Source: Azolla caroliniana (lineage: Eukaryota; Polypodiophyta). Taken from it: a stretch of DNA of 64,000 nt. Shown in pieces: positions 33,839 through 45,519 of this stretch. A program made the position numbers and the translations under genes. The stretch is from positions 434,001-498,000 of the forward strand of contig JBHGNT010000009.1 of the NCBI GenBank assembly GCA_043228905.1. The letters run 5' to 3'. The number at the start of each line of letters is the position of its first letter. The first letter of the stretch is position 1. Below the pieces are notes generated by a model. The model was not told where the DNA came from. It saw only the letters and a list, made by a program, of their open reading frames with translations, and ran no database searches.

Positions 33839-35748
33839 CCTCATCGCTTGTAATGCAACACATTGCTTCAATGATTTAATATAAATATGACCTAGGTTTA
33901 ACAACTTTTGACGCTATATTGTCGGAAACTAAGTCAAGTACCATCCGTTTTGCAATCTTTACATTTACCCTTTTAATATTTCTAAAACTTTGCCAGTTTT
34001 AGATATAGCAATATCCGAACGTAGTCCCTTCTTGTTCTTTGAAACATGTTTGTTTTTGCCACTATTGTGCCAATTCAAACTGTTAATTTGAAGCACGTAA
34101 ACATAAGGTTGCATTGAAACCTTGTGCTTGTGTTTGTGCGTGTAGGATGGGGAGGAGGGGGGTATGGATTTGGTATTTACTATGTGTCAGCATCTTGTTA
34201 ATGCATTGAGGGGAGTTCAACAACTTTGTTCTAGAGACCGGCCATTTGTGTCACACTCTAAAGTAGAATGATTAAACTTTGGTAATAATGTGTTGTTTTA
34301 CAAAAAAATGAGTTTGATGCAACATTATTGAGAAGGCCAAAGGTCTAATGGTGAGTTGGATGTTGGATTCAAGTAGGTCTAGAATAGAATGTGTTAATAA
34401 AGAGACCAAATTATTATGTAGAACTCTAGGACATGATCATGATGGGATTTTAACCCATGACTTTTGAGTTTGAAATTAGAAATGATAATCCAATATCCTA
34501 TGTTGTGCTTTGTTAGCCCTTGCATAAATTGAGATTTAAGTGGTGTTTGTTGCTCATATATACTTTACACCCACACACGATGAATAGGGCTCCATCCAAT
34601 AACTGCAATAAGTTGTTCAACCTCACCCAAAAGACTAAATAGTTTACAAATAAAGTAGACATTCTTTTCCTAATAAGCTTTTTCATCTTCATCTCGTTCA
34701 ACGAATCACACAGAGCGGTATTGACAAAAGTGCCAAAATCTAGAGATATTACATTGAGTGCATGCTCACCAACTTGCCAGAGAAGAATATTTGTTTCCTC
34801 TAGAGTTGTGGTGACTCTGCCTTATCATACCATACTCATCGTTAAAAGAATAATTGATTTAAGCATTAGTAGCGATTGCTCAACTGGTTCTAGCTCCCTT
34901 TGGATTTTAAGGAATGGAATATTACGAAACACTCTTTTTTTCCCCCAAAAATGAGGTATTTTCCCATTAGGTAGGAGAGATTATTACAAAAAGGCTATAC
35001 ATGGTGGCTTATATATATATATATATATATATGGGAATCAACCCTCGGCCGTGTTCCAAAATATGAGAAAGCAACTATGGCTACATACATATCCTCTCAT
35101 ATTTTCTACTTAATGTAAGTAGGTACCTGGAGCTATAAACATATTTTCACCACATTACGAAGCACTCTTCATTATTTCCAATTATATTTATAATTTTACT
35201 TTCCTTTTAGCCATTGGGTGGAATCACTATGGTGCTACTAGTGGTAATGCACCAGGCCAGTTTTCCCTCGAGCTATACATATTTTATCAGCGGCTTTGCA
35301 AAGTACGTGACTGATAAACCATTTCTCTGCTCAACGTAAAGCATCCATGTAGCATCGACATTCAAGTGTTGTGCCAAAATGAGGATATTCGACCATATTC
35401 GACCATGTTGGCCTACACATGGGGTGATAGTTTAAAGGCTATGCAAGACTTTGCAAATAATGTATAGGGAGGTGGTACGACCAATGTAGTACATACTTGA
35501 CTTTGAGTGGTAAGACTCTTATGTTCTATAGGCAAGCCCCCATCCCGGAAGAACGCATTTTGCTTCTCAAATTTGTGGGCGTCTTTAAACGTTGGTGAGT
35601 GAGAGACCAGGCTGAGCTCAGCAAGGCAATACATATATGTACATATTCTTCTTCTTTCCGGGAGACAACGAAAACGGTAATTCTGAAGGCAAATTAATTA
35701 CATAATTTTGGAAGAGAGACAAAGAAGAGTTCTCTTTCTCAAGGGCAT
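33839..35748. other. AT-rich intergenic DNA before U1-70K
   Basis: No gene is supported. A (TA)n run lies at about 35009-35031. A degenerate repeat near 34330-34460 has gtctaatggtgagttgg and gggattttaacccatgac. Confidence 0.45.
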
Positions 35749-35780
35749 TCTTCGTCTTCGTCTTCGTCTTCGTCTTCGTC
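35749..35780 (+). repeat. (TCTTCG)n in the U1-70K leader
   Basis: About five tcttcg units end some 30 bp before the start codon, making a pyrimidine-rich 5' UTR. Confidence 0.8.
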
Positions 35781-35810
35781 TCCTTCTTCGCAGGCGTCAG
35801 TGGTCACACC

Positions 35811-38800
35811 ATGGGAGACTATGGCGATGCGTTCATGCGTAACAAGGACTCCTCTTTATCGTCTTCTTCCTCTCTAGGACGCAACACCAAGGTCCAGAAT
35901 CGAGCCACTGTTCAACAGCTCAAACTGGTAAAACTACTACTGCTCTATTTCTTTTCCTCCTCCTCCTCCTCCTCTTCTTCAATCCTTCTTTGCAACAAAG
36001 ATCTAGATCTAGATGCATAACTCCATACCTTTTTTCGTTTTCTTTCTTTCTGTGCAGAACGTGGACCTTGTTTTTCTTCTCAAACGTTGTTTATCCATTT
36101 TTCCTAGGATTGAAATCATCCAGTTTTTCTGAAAACATCGTTCTTTTCATTTTATAGTTACGGCTTAGCTGTGAATTTGTTGAATTTTTCATGATCATCA
36201 TGGTTTTTAGAATGATCACAAAAGGATCATCTTGCCTCTTTTCTTCACATTTACTATGCTTTTTACTGAGGTTTTATTGAATTTCTATGTTATATTTTTT
36301 CGTTCCTTACATATTGATCTCAAACACGACCATCTTGTTTGTTTTCTTTACATTTACTGTGCATTAGTTTATTGAGTCTTTATGAACTTTGTTATTTGCA
36401 TTTTATTACAGATTGGCCAGAGCCATCCGACCGGTTTAACTGCGAATTTGTTGAAGCTTTTTGAAGCAAGACCGCCACTTGAATTTAGAATTCCTACAGA
36501 AAAGAGAAAATGTCCACCTTACACAGGTTTTTCTATCTATATATGTTCGTAAATGTCTGATCATGGTGTATATTTTTGTCTAATTCGTTAACTTTGAGAA
36601 TTATAAGAAAGAAATAATGACTCATTTGAGAAGGATTTGTTTCTTTACTAATTAGCTGAGTTTCATTTTTAAGCTGGAAAATACCTGGATTTTAGCTGAA
36701 AGTTCATGTGATTCTGCTGGATTTTGCTCCCTCTATAAAATATCTAGATCTAGAACATTCATTCTCTTCAAAAATTGTAAGAAATGAGTGATCACAGTGT
36801 TAAATGCCAGAATTTTCTTTAGAAATTGGCTGAGAACATTTTCATGCACACAATAGTAGGAAACTATGATCATATCCTTCAAATGTTCAGGAGCATAGTA
36901 GAAAGTCCATATATACTTCTGTCCAATTTTGTTCCATTCAGAAATAAATATTTCTCACCAGGAAGTTCTAAAATTCAACTGGAGTTTTAATGAATTTACA
37001 ATTTTTTTTTTGATAAGACCAAAACTTTTACTGGTTCTTTTCTTTTGTATAGGTATAGGACAGTTTGTTAACCGGTTTGCAGAGCCTGGTGATCCAGAGT
37101 ATTCTCCGCCAGTTACAAAGGGAGAGACCACAGTAATTAAATTGAAATTGCTCATGAACTTTAGGACCCTTAACACTGATTTAGTGTTTGTCTCTTCATA
37201 AACTATGCATGAAAAATGCACATTATGTTTGTAGACTATATAATCATAATCGTCAATGGCATAGGCACAGCGAAAAGCTCGCATTCATGCTCTTCGAATG
37301 GTGAAGGGAACTGAAAAAGCTGCAGAAGACTTAGAGAAATGTAGGGTAATTTGAATAATGCATACTCGTTATCCTCCATTTCACCTTCAATCATAAGCCT
37401 AATTTGAAGAAGCAACAAAACTTGATTTAACTCAAACTAAATTATATCAATTTTCTTTTCAGATGATCCTCATCATGATCCTGCAATTGAAGGTGACCCC
37501 TACAAAATGCTATTTGTGGCTAGACTTGTGAGTATACTTTAAGTATGATTCAATATATGTTAGTTTCATATTGATGCATTGTTGTAAAAGGTGGTGGATC
37601 AATTCACCGGTCTCCTTGCCTTTTAGAAATTAAAGCAATTGAATCCTCATATTTTGAAGGAAAAATTCTTTACATTGTATCATGGTGCAGAGCTATGAGA
37701 CGACGGAACAGAAAATCAAAAGGGAATTTGAGGCATATGGACCAATCAAAAGGGTAAATAATGTGTTTTGGTTCTTCAGATGCAACCATGTTAGGATTGC
37801 ATCAAATGCGTCTATTTTGTATACTGTTCACATAACTCCTTATTCAATTGTTTACTTCAGCTTCATTTTGTCATTTATTTGTGGCATCATGAAGGTGAAT
37901 CTATGTAATAAATTAGAGAAAGGTAGACTGATTTATGCTTTCTATTCCAATTTCTATCAGCATATGCCTTAGTGTACTGGTTACTTTGGCTGCACTTTGT
38001 CTTTATTTGAGTGTTAAATTTGTACATAGTTGTTTATTTATGCTTTCTATTCCAATTTCTACCAGCATATGCCTTAATGTACTGGTTACTTTGGCTGCGC
38101 TTTGTCTTCATTTGATTGTTCAATTTGTACATAGTTGTTTATTTGCGGCATCATGTAGGTGAACCTATGTAATAAATTAGAGAAAGGTTAATGTTTATTC
38201 GGTCTATTGCAATTTCTACCTGCATGTGCCTTGGGTTAAATCCACCTGCACTTTTATGTCATTAGAATCCTCAAATCATATGGTGAAATTTGATAAGTCC
38301 AAACATTCTTGTTTTCTCGAGATCCTTGTGATTAGTGTTTCTCACTTATATTCGCAGATCAACTATCTTATCATTTCTAGTTTTGTTCTATGGTTTTCTT
38401 CCATCAGGATTTCACATTTTTCGTTATGCTCTTGTGAGCAATCCAACAGCAGATTGCCCCAAGTTGCGTATCACAAGACCATGCTGTCATCCCGGAGAAC
38501 TATGCGTAACCATTTAAAATCACACTAGGAGTTAATTTGATGAATCCTCAGTCAGGAATTCCTTGCTAAGGAATTTACACTAAAAAAGTTTCCTGAATAT
38601 TTGGTATTACTGATGAGCCAAACTGCTGTTACAACCATCCACTGATGCACAGTTGAATTAATCCCAAAAAGTAAGTGGCACAAGTTGCACTCAGAAAAGA
38701 ACTACTAACACCAGGTAACCCTGCGAATTACAATGTAGGATAGTTGTGGTCTTTACATTGGCAGAACTTCTGTGACGCATTAAAATTTAGTAGACTTCTT

Positions 38801-41800
38801 GAATGGGTTGATCAGGCTGGTAACACGCTGTATACTTGAGGCCAGGCCACATAACATTGTGTAAAGAGCAATATTGGGCACGTCAAGAGAACTTCTGGCA
38901 TTAATGGCAGTTTGGGGAAGGGCTAGTAGCATATTTTGATTTGTGGTGAAATTGTATCCTGAGACCGAAACCAACTTATTTTCCGAGTCCTGCCATTCAC
39001 TGCCAATAGAGCTGTCAGCTCGTGTTGTATATCTGCCGACATTGCAGCATTAGCCTAGAGACACCAAGAGTAAAGAGAGATTGCAATATATGTGCACATA
39101 TATTCCTTAGAGCCTGTTCACAGAAATGGAATGCGCCTCTTCAATATATGGTTACATAGTTGCTGCATGCATCAGGTGAAAAAATACGTAAGAGGCTTTA
39201 TAATTTAGCCTTTACTCAGTGTAATGAGGCTATAAAGGTAACATAGCGTATTCAACCCTGCCTTCAGGGGTTCTCTAATGCTTAAATTGATATCCTTTGT
39301 TCTTCATGAAAAAAAGTTGCTTTGATATGATTCAAGTGGAGGATATATATCTTCTTATTGTCTGCATTTTGCCTTCATAAGAAAGAAAGAAACAAACAGA
39401 AAGTAGACATACAAACAGATTCAGGTGAAGGTCCAGTGAAATTAGGTAGTCAACAAGGAGCGTCTCTTCTCGATGCATGCATTTGATGCCTTGTGCTTGT
39501 TCGATACTTTTCATTTAGTTGGAGGAATGCTTTCTGAATACAACAGTTACGTCCAGATCCTTCTTGTCGACATTCTGCATAATGGACTTGTATGTGAAGA
39601 CTCCATAGCATGGAACTAGCACTAACAAACCTTAGGAAACCATTATTATCCTCGTTTGGTAAGGGATCCATCACCTGCAAACAGGTAATTTTGCATGTGG
39701 AGTTAAATGGCACTATGACGAAGTTTAACAAGTGGATCTGGTTGTCTTTGTGTTGATCAGACATGGCAAACAATTATCTCCATAATTTGCTAATGGGGTG
39801 GCCCATGTGCCTTATATCCTTGTACTTGTGGTTCCCTTTGTCTTTGGCATTCCTCTGCTTGCGCAATGGAGACTCCCTTGCATGCTGTTAGTGAAGCTAA
39901 AGAGATGTGGAAGAAATCAGTGATGTGCTATTGCCTTATGTAAGGGTTGATTCCCTATGCTTTTGAAGTTCGAGTTGCCACTTTCCAACACATACATGTA
40001 TGTATAATTATACATCAATACAGTAGAGTAGGACACAGAACTAGGTCCATTAGCAGGCTGCATGGCCATTTTGTTGTGCATGGTTGTTATGGTTCTGCCA
40101 TCATATTTGCAAGAGATAAGTGTTCCCACCTGGGAATTGAAAGGCTGTTTCCGATGGCCAAAAATGAACAATTTTGAAATTGGATTTCCCTGATTCCTGG
40201 CGTTGCTCAAAACGTTTTCTGATGATTTTAACTTGATTCTATGATGATTTCCAGTATGTATATCCAGCACATCTAGACTTCACAGACATTTTTTACCAAA
40301 ATATCTGATTCTATTATGAACTCCTCAGCCTACAATCCAGCATTTGCCCGTTGCATCTATTGCCTCAAATATAGGTAGTTTGTATTATCTTCTTCATTTT
40401 GTATGGATTATCAGGTTCAATATATTACTGTGTTGAATGAGAGTCTTGGGTTAAATAGGATATAATTTGAGTAGCTTTATTTTAATGCTTTTATGTAGCA
40501 TAGGTAACCCATGTAAATAATATTATTTGTATATATAGCCCTAAAGAAGTCTTCGCTTCACATTATTGGAAACACGGAAATGCATCTCTATGTTTCTCTT
40601 TCCAACTGTATTGGGAAATATGTTGGACATTAACCTAGGGTTAATTGCTACAAATAGAGTAGATTTCTTTTTCTTTTACCTTGCCCATTCAATGAGTATT
40701 GATTCTGTATGAGATGCACTGCTAAGGAACAAGAATGTTGCTTTTTCTGTGGTACGGGATGTAGGACGTATGGGATGTTGCTTTTTCTGTGGTTAGTATC
40801 ATTAGGTAGAAATTTCGTTTTCCAGAAGAGAGTATCTTACAAGGTGCCTGCAGTCATAACATAATGAATGGGATTCATCAATGCTGAGTGTGTTTGAAAA
40901 TGCTATATCTCAAATGGTGACTGTGGCATTGTAGTATTTGCCTTTACTCCCATGCTTGTGCACATTGAGAATGTCACTTTGATATATCCTCTGGAGAAAT
41001 TCATGCATCTTGTGGTTCATATTTGCAGGTTCGTTTAATCAATGACAAAATAACTGGAAAACCAAGGGGTTATGCCTTTGTCGAGTATCAGCATACTCGA
41101 GACATGAAGAGTAAACATTTGATAACTGCGCTATCTCTCATCATTTTTTTGATTTTGAAAGGACCATACTTTTCTCAATGTTTGTTCATGCAGATGCTTA
41201 CAAACAAGCAGATGGGAGGAAAGTTGACAACCGGAGAGTTCTTGTAGATGTGGAGAGAGGACGCACTGTGCCTAATTGGCGACCAAGAAGGCTTGGTGGT
41301 GGTTTGGGATCTACTCGAGTTGGAGGTGATGAGGTGAACCAAAAGTGTTCTGGAAGGTATAGTTTGTATTGTGTAGGAGGTTATAACCAACTAGGTTCAT
41401 AAGTAAATAGCTGCAACATTGTGCTAAAAAATGACATTCTTAGCAGGGAACCGCAAGTTGCAGGATCACAAGCTAGGAGTGAAGAGCCAAAACCACGTGA
41501 TCTAGATAGAGGGAATGATGAAAGGTACCACGGGCATTGTTTTTTTTGCATTAATATGCAACATTTTGAATACTCACTTTCATGATTAGTGTTCAAGTAT
41601 CAGAGACTCTGAATGAAAGTTAGAGCATGCTTGCATGTGACTGCGTGTTGTTCCAGATCTAAATTCATTGTCTTGTAAATTCAGAGATCTGGAAAGACGG
41701 GATCGTGACCGAGACCGTGATCGAAGTGAACGCGGTGATCGAGATAAGGATCGTGATAGAGATCATGATAGGCAAAGAGATAGAGATCGTGATCATGGTC

Positions 41801-42092
41801 GCGACCGCGACCGTGAGCGTAGAAGTGAAAGGGGTAGAGAGCGCGAGCGCGAGCGCGATCGGGATCGGGATCGGGATGATAGGCATCATGATCGTGATCG
41901 TGGTGATAGGGACCGAAAGAAAGAGGAATCAGATAAGAGTTCTCATTCTCATGAACGTCACCAAGAGAGGTAGGCATATTTTGTTTTCTCTTCCATCCTT
42001 GGTCTTTTTCTCCTGTCCTTATTGAACTCTACAGTGTGTCTTCTGACAGAGAGAAACGGAGCCATGATGCAATGGATGAGATGGTGGTGTAA
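35811..42092 (+). CDS. U1-70K: U1 small nuclear ribonucleoprotein 70 kDa
   Basis: Eleven exons: 35811-35927, 36412-36526, 37053-37132, 37265-37340, 37463-37527, 37691-37753, 41029-41110, 41194-41356, 41447-41524, 41685-41969 and 42050-42092. They join in frame into 388 residues. The protein binds stem-loop I of U1 snRNA in the nucleus and helps U1 snRNP define 5' splice sites. Seen: the N-terminal signature [13 protein letters not shown] and [12 protein letters not shown]2 LFVARL (146-151), RNP1 RGYAFVEY (185-192), the post-RRM block [22 protein letters not shown], and an Arg-Asp/Arg-Glu domain at about 280-374 that would contact SR proteins. Intron 6 is 3275 bp and splits the RRM. The tail after the RD domain is short ([14 protein letters not shown]) and the stop overlaps a consensus donor, so a longer C-terminal isoform is possible. 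Other boundaries are firm. Confidence 0.95.
37754..41028 (+). promoter_or_regulatory. Long intron 6 of U1-70K, candidate regulated intron
   Basis: This 3275-bp intron falls between residues 172 and 173, inside the RRM; all other introns are under 600 bp. Reading through it adds 72 codons before a stop at 37970. Retention or alternative splicing of the corresponding intron has been reported for plant U1-70K genes. Retention here would give an RRM-truncated product or a decay target. It contains a 105-bp tandem duplication (37932-38141). Regulation is inferred from position and size only. Confidence 0.6.
37932..38141. repeat. 105-bp tandem duplication in U1-70K intron 6
   Basis: The block tttatgctttctattccaat...gtacatagttgt starts at 37932 and 38037. 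The flanking words gtaataaattagagaaagg also occur on both sides (about 37904 and 38169). Confidence 0.82.
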
Positions 42093-44602
42093 GTTATGTT
42101 CCGTCTTTTAACTAGTCCTTATTAACCTTTGTCTAATTCCTACCCTTACACAATACATGAATTCTTCTGGCAACGATGAAAGTCTATGGTAAAATCTTTG
42201 TTTGCTTTAGAGCTTTAGAAAGATCATTTGTAAGTAAACAAAATTTTCACTAGCGAGGAATTATGTTGTAACATTCAGTACCTGACAATGGTGGCCAGTG
42301 GTGGTGTTTGCAGAAAGGTATGGTTATGGATTGCTTTCACTTGGAAAGCAATATAAGCTACATTCTGAAGTGTGTTTTATGGTGAGAATCTGGATGAAAG
42401 TGAACATTACGGCTGAAGATGGGTCTTTAAATTAGTCTAAATCTTAACATTGCGTTTTAAAGCAATTGAAATCATTAAGTCAATTGCAGTATTCACTATA
42501 AACAAAGTACAATTTGATTAAATACGGCATGATAGGGCAAGTATAATCAGGTTTAGTTTTTAAATGAAGTTTTACTAAGGCCTGTTTTATATTACTTTCC
42601 ATTGAATCTGTTCAATGTTGCTTTCATGGTAAGAATCTACATTCGATAGTGAATATCTTTGCTTTTTGTTCAAAGTCTTGATCTCACAGTGGTAACCCAA
42701 GTATAATCAGATTAAATGCAATGTCACAAGGCAAGTATAATCAGGTCAAATGTGACCAATATAATGAGGTTAAATAGTGTTTTAAGGCAAAGATGATGAG
42801 GTCAGCATTATAAGGCAAGTATGACAACGTTGAATTTATACAATCTATCTTGTCCAAGTAATTTTGCAGGTTTATATTTTAAAATGCAGGGCTGCAAGGC
42901 AACTTTGCAACTATAATCAGCTTGATGTAATAAGTGAGTCAAGGAAGTATTTATGATGCTATGATAATATATGGTTTTGTACTCCTTTCTTACTTCAGTG
43001 TTGGTGTAGTATATGGGCGATTGATGTAGTAAATTAAAATTATGTTATCTTATTTCATGGGCTTGAGTCAAAAGGAGAATTAACTCTAAAATGAAGGAAA
43101 GGTAATATATGTGGGTTTTATGGAACATGTGAAGTTGCAAATTCATATTAAACATATAGCATGCCTTTCATAGCAACCAATTGTGTGGGTTCAATGGCAG
43201 GTGAAGTTGGCATCTTTGCTAGATTGATATAAAAAGAAACAAACTAAGCTATTGGAAAATGGTTAATGGTCAACACTGGCTTGTTGGGGAATGTTAGTTT
43301 AATTCAACACTGACCGCTTATATGATCTTATGTTTCTTCAAAGGTAAGATAATCATAATAAAATGGGCTTCATAATGAATATTTGGAATTTTGTGAATTA
43401 AAATTCAACTAGTATAAGCAGTCAAAAAATCAGGTAATTTTTTGCATGAAAGGCGTTGTGCTTAAAAGAGACACAGATGCCCAATGAAGTTTAAAAACAT
43501 TTCTATATTTTCCATGTGTGATGATTGTGGCTTCTTACATCTCAGTGGTATTATTCTACACCAAAGCTTCAAAAGAACGGTCCATTCCTTTTTCATTTAT
43601 GTCATTGTCAAAATCTGTGTATAATACCTTTGATTTGTGTATGAACCCTCATGATACATTTCTATTTCCAGGGAAATTTTGTAATGGCTCTTCCTTCCTG
43701 TATTATGCTACTATTTGACATGACCACCCCAAGTCTAAACTTCTGGTAATTAGGTAAAATGGTTTTTTTGTTTTTATTATTAACAATTGCCTTTGGCATT
43801 ATAGAGCATTTCTTAAGTATTTGTCATACACTTTTGACAAGCTTGAGATTAGTATTGGAATTTGGTGCACAATAGACAAGTGTCCTTGTAAATAAAAGAG
43901 GACGAGATGAAAATTAAGAATATCATGTCTTGTGACTATCCTAAGTTGAACAGGCCTAAACTACTGTTGAAATCACTTTTGTTCCTTTTGATAATACTTT
44001 TTTGTTCACTTTCTCATTCGTCAAATTAAAGCTCTCCTTTCTCTTCCTATCATTGAACTCTAATTTAACCTTAATGGTCATGGCTTTGGGCATAAGACTT
44101 GTATCTTAATTATTTAAGCATTTGTATTGGAATGAACGATAATTGATTGAAGCTCGGTAATTTTACATTTAGGGCATAAGTCTTGTATCTTAATTCTTTA
44201 AATGTTTGTATTAGAATGAATTATAATTGATTGAAGCATGGTTTTTGACCCTCGTGACTTTTGTACATTTATATGCTGAACTGAAGTTGGATTTGAAGTT
44301 GACCGTATTGATCCACTATTTTACTTAGTTGTCTTTTAATATAAAATCTATCAACAAACTAACAATGTTAAGCTTGTTATATTAACCTACAAATATGACA
44401 TGGTTCATCAACACAAAAGTTTGTCTATAGAACATGGTTTACAACAAAATAATAAATGTTCTTACATGAGTTAAAGGTCAAAACCATTTGTGCTAGTTAC
44501 TAACGATATGTTAAAGGTCAAAACCATAGTACGTAAAATTCGTGTTCGTCTAGCAAAACATTTGTTTTCCTACATTACTAACGATACGTTAAAGGTTAAA
44601 AC
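42093..44602. other. AT-rich DNA downstream of U1-70K
   Basis: The first part must hold the U1-70K 3' UTR. From about 42510 to 42830 short degenerate repeats of the type ggcaagtataatcaggttaaat recur every 30-60 bp. Three copies of gttaaaggt-aaaaccat lie at 44470, 44510 and 44588. No gene is supported. Confidence 0.45.
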
Positions 44603-44801
44603 CATAGTATGTAAAATTCGTGTTTGTCTAGCATAACATTTATTGGAAAACGAATGTGAATGTTATTCAAACATTCTTGTGTTTTTTTTTCCTTTTTTAG
44701 GTTTATTTACCTCATAATAAATAGTTAATCCAAAAGTATGGTATTTACCATTCTTCAAGGGTGTTTACCAATGAATGCATGTATGGTTAAGCGCAACCAT
44801 G
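44603..44801. mobile_element. Diverged relative of the MITE at 57951-58238
   Basis: It shares with that MITE, in the same order, the catagta-gtaaaatt start, tctagcataacatt, cattcttgtgttttttttt, acctcataataaatagttaat, ccaaaagtatg and gagggtgttt-like words. I see no target duplication. A partial extra start lies at 44525, 78 bp upstream. Confidence 0.6.
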
Positions 44802-45150
44802 ACGACGGTTCCTTTCCATCAGGAACATTACTAGTTCGTCTGGGCTTTCATTTAGGGACGCATCGACTCCATGGTGGGTAACAGAGCCTTAATTTTGGGC
44901 CTTGTGAGCATAGGCCACGCTCTGATTGCCGAGTTGCTCACACTCTCGTCTCGTATCCTTACTGGATTTCTGGATCCTCTCTATGCTTCCCTCTTCTTCC
45001 ATTTCATGTAAGCTTCCACTCATCCTGGCTTTTCGAGAAAACATATCTATACACGGATCATGAAAAAAAGGTTCCATTTTGTTAAAGCATGCTTTTGATG
45101 GTACGTGGTCACTCTCATGATTTATAAGCACGTTTTTGTAGTAATCTACC

Positions 45151-45519
45151 GAATAGTGCAATACTTGAAGAACTCTCTAGTGTGTTGACGCCCAAGTTCG
45201 ATCATTCCAGATGGGTGGATTTGCTGTAACCAAGTTTCGTTGTTTGTTGTGCATTTTCGTCTACTGTGCGTGAAACGAAGAAGAAAATATTTCAAAGGTT
45301 GTGGCCTTGAGTCTGGGTGTTACCTTAGTGATCTAGGGAAATAGCAAACTGACTGTATACACTTCTTGCATAGTGAAATTGTTTCAAAGTCTAAGAACTC
45401 CCATGGTTTTTCCTGATTAGGGTTTTCCACATTTAAACCTGTGTGTCCTTGTGTTCCTGTTTTCTTGTTATCTGCATTCTTGCTTGCTTGTCGGCTGAGT
45501 CCGAGCCCATATTTCAACA
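45151..45519 (+). repeat. Inverted half of the left LTR of element C
   Basis: This is the reverse complement of the 51635-51992 part of LTR C: gtgcaatacttg, ggccttgagtct, cttagtgatctaggg, agcaaactgactgtat, tgcatagtgaaattgttt, and the end CCCATATTTCAACA. The remaining half of the same LTR lies at 47336-47664 in the opposite orientation. Confidence 0.8.

Noticed and set aside
33566-33884. Overlapping frames on both strands at 33.6 kb
   Set aside because: They arise from a G-rich 114-bp tandem duplication and have no recognisable motif.
41681-42025. Antisense and alternate frames over 41.7-42.0 kb
   Set aside because: Shadows of the Arg-Asp repeat exon of U1-70K.
8190-42092. A functional gene cluster linking the phosphatase, CCT5 and U1-70K
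   Set aside because: The genes act in unrelated processes, lie kilobases apart on different strands and show no shared control elements.
44889-45161. Minus-strand 90-codon frame
   Set aside because: No domain, and it crosses the inversion breakpoint at 45151, so it cannot be an old gene.
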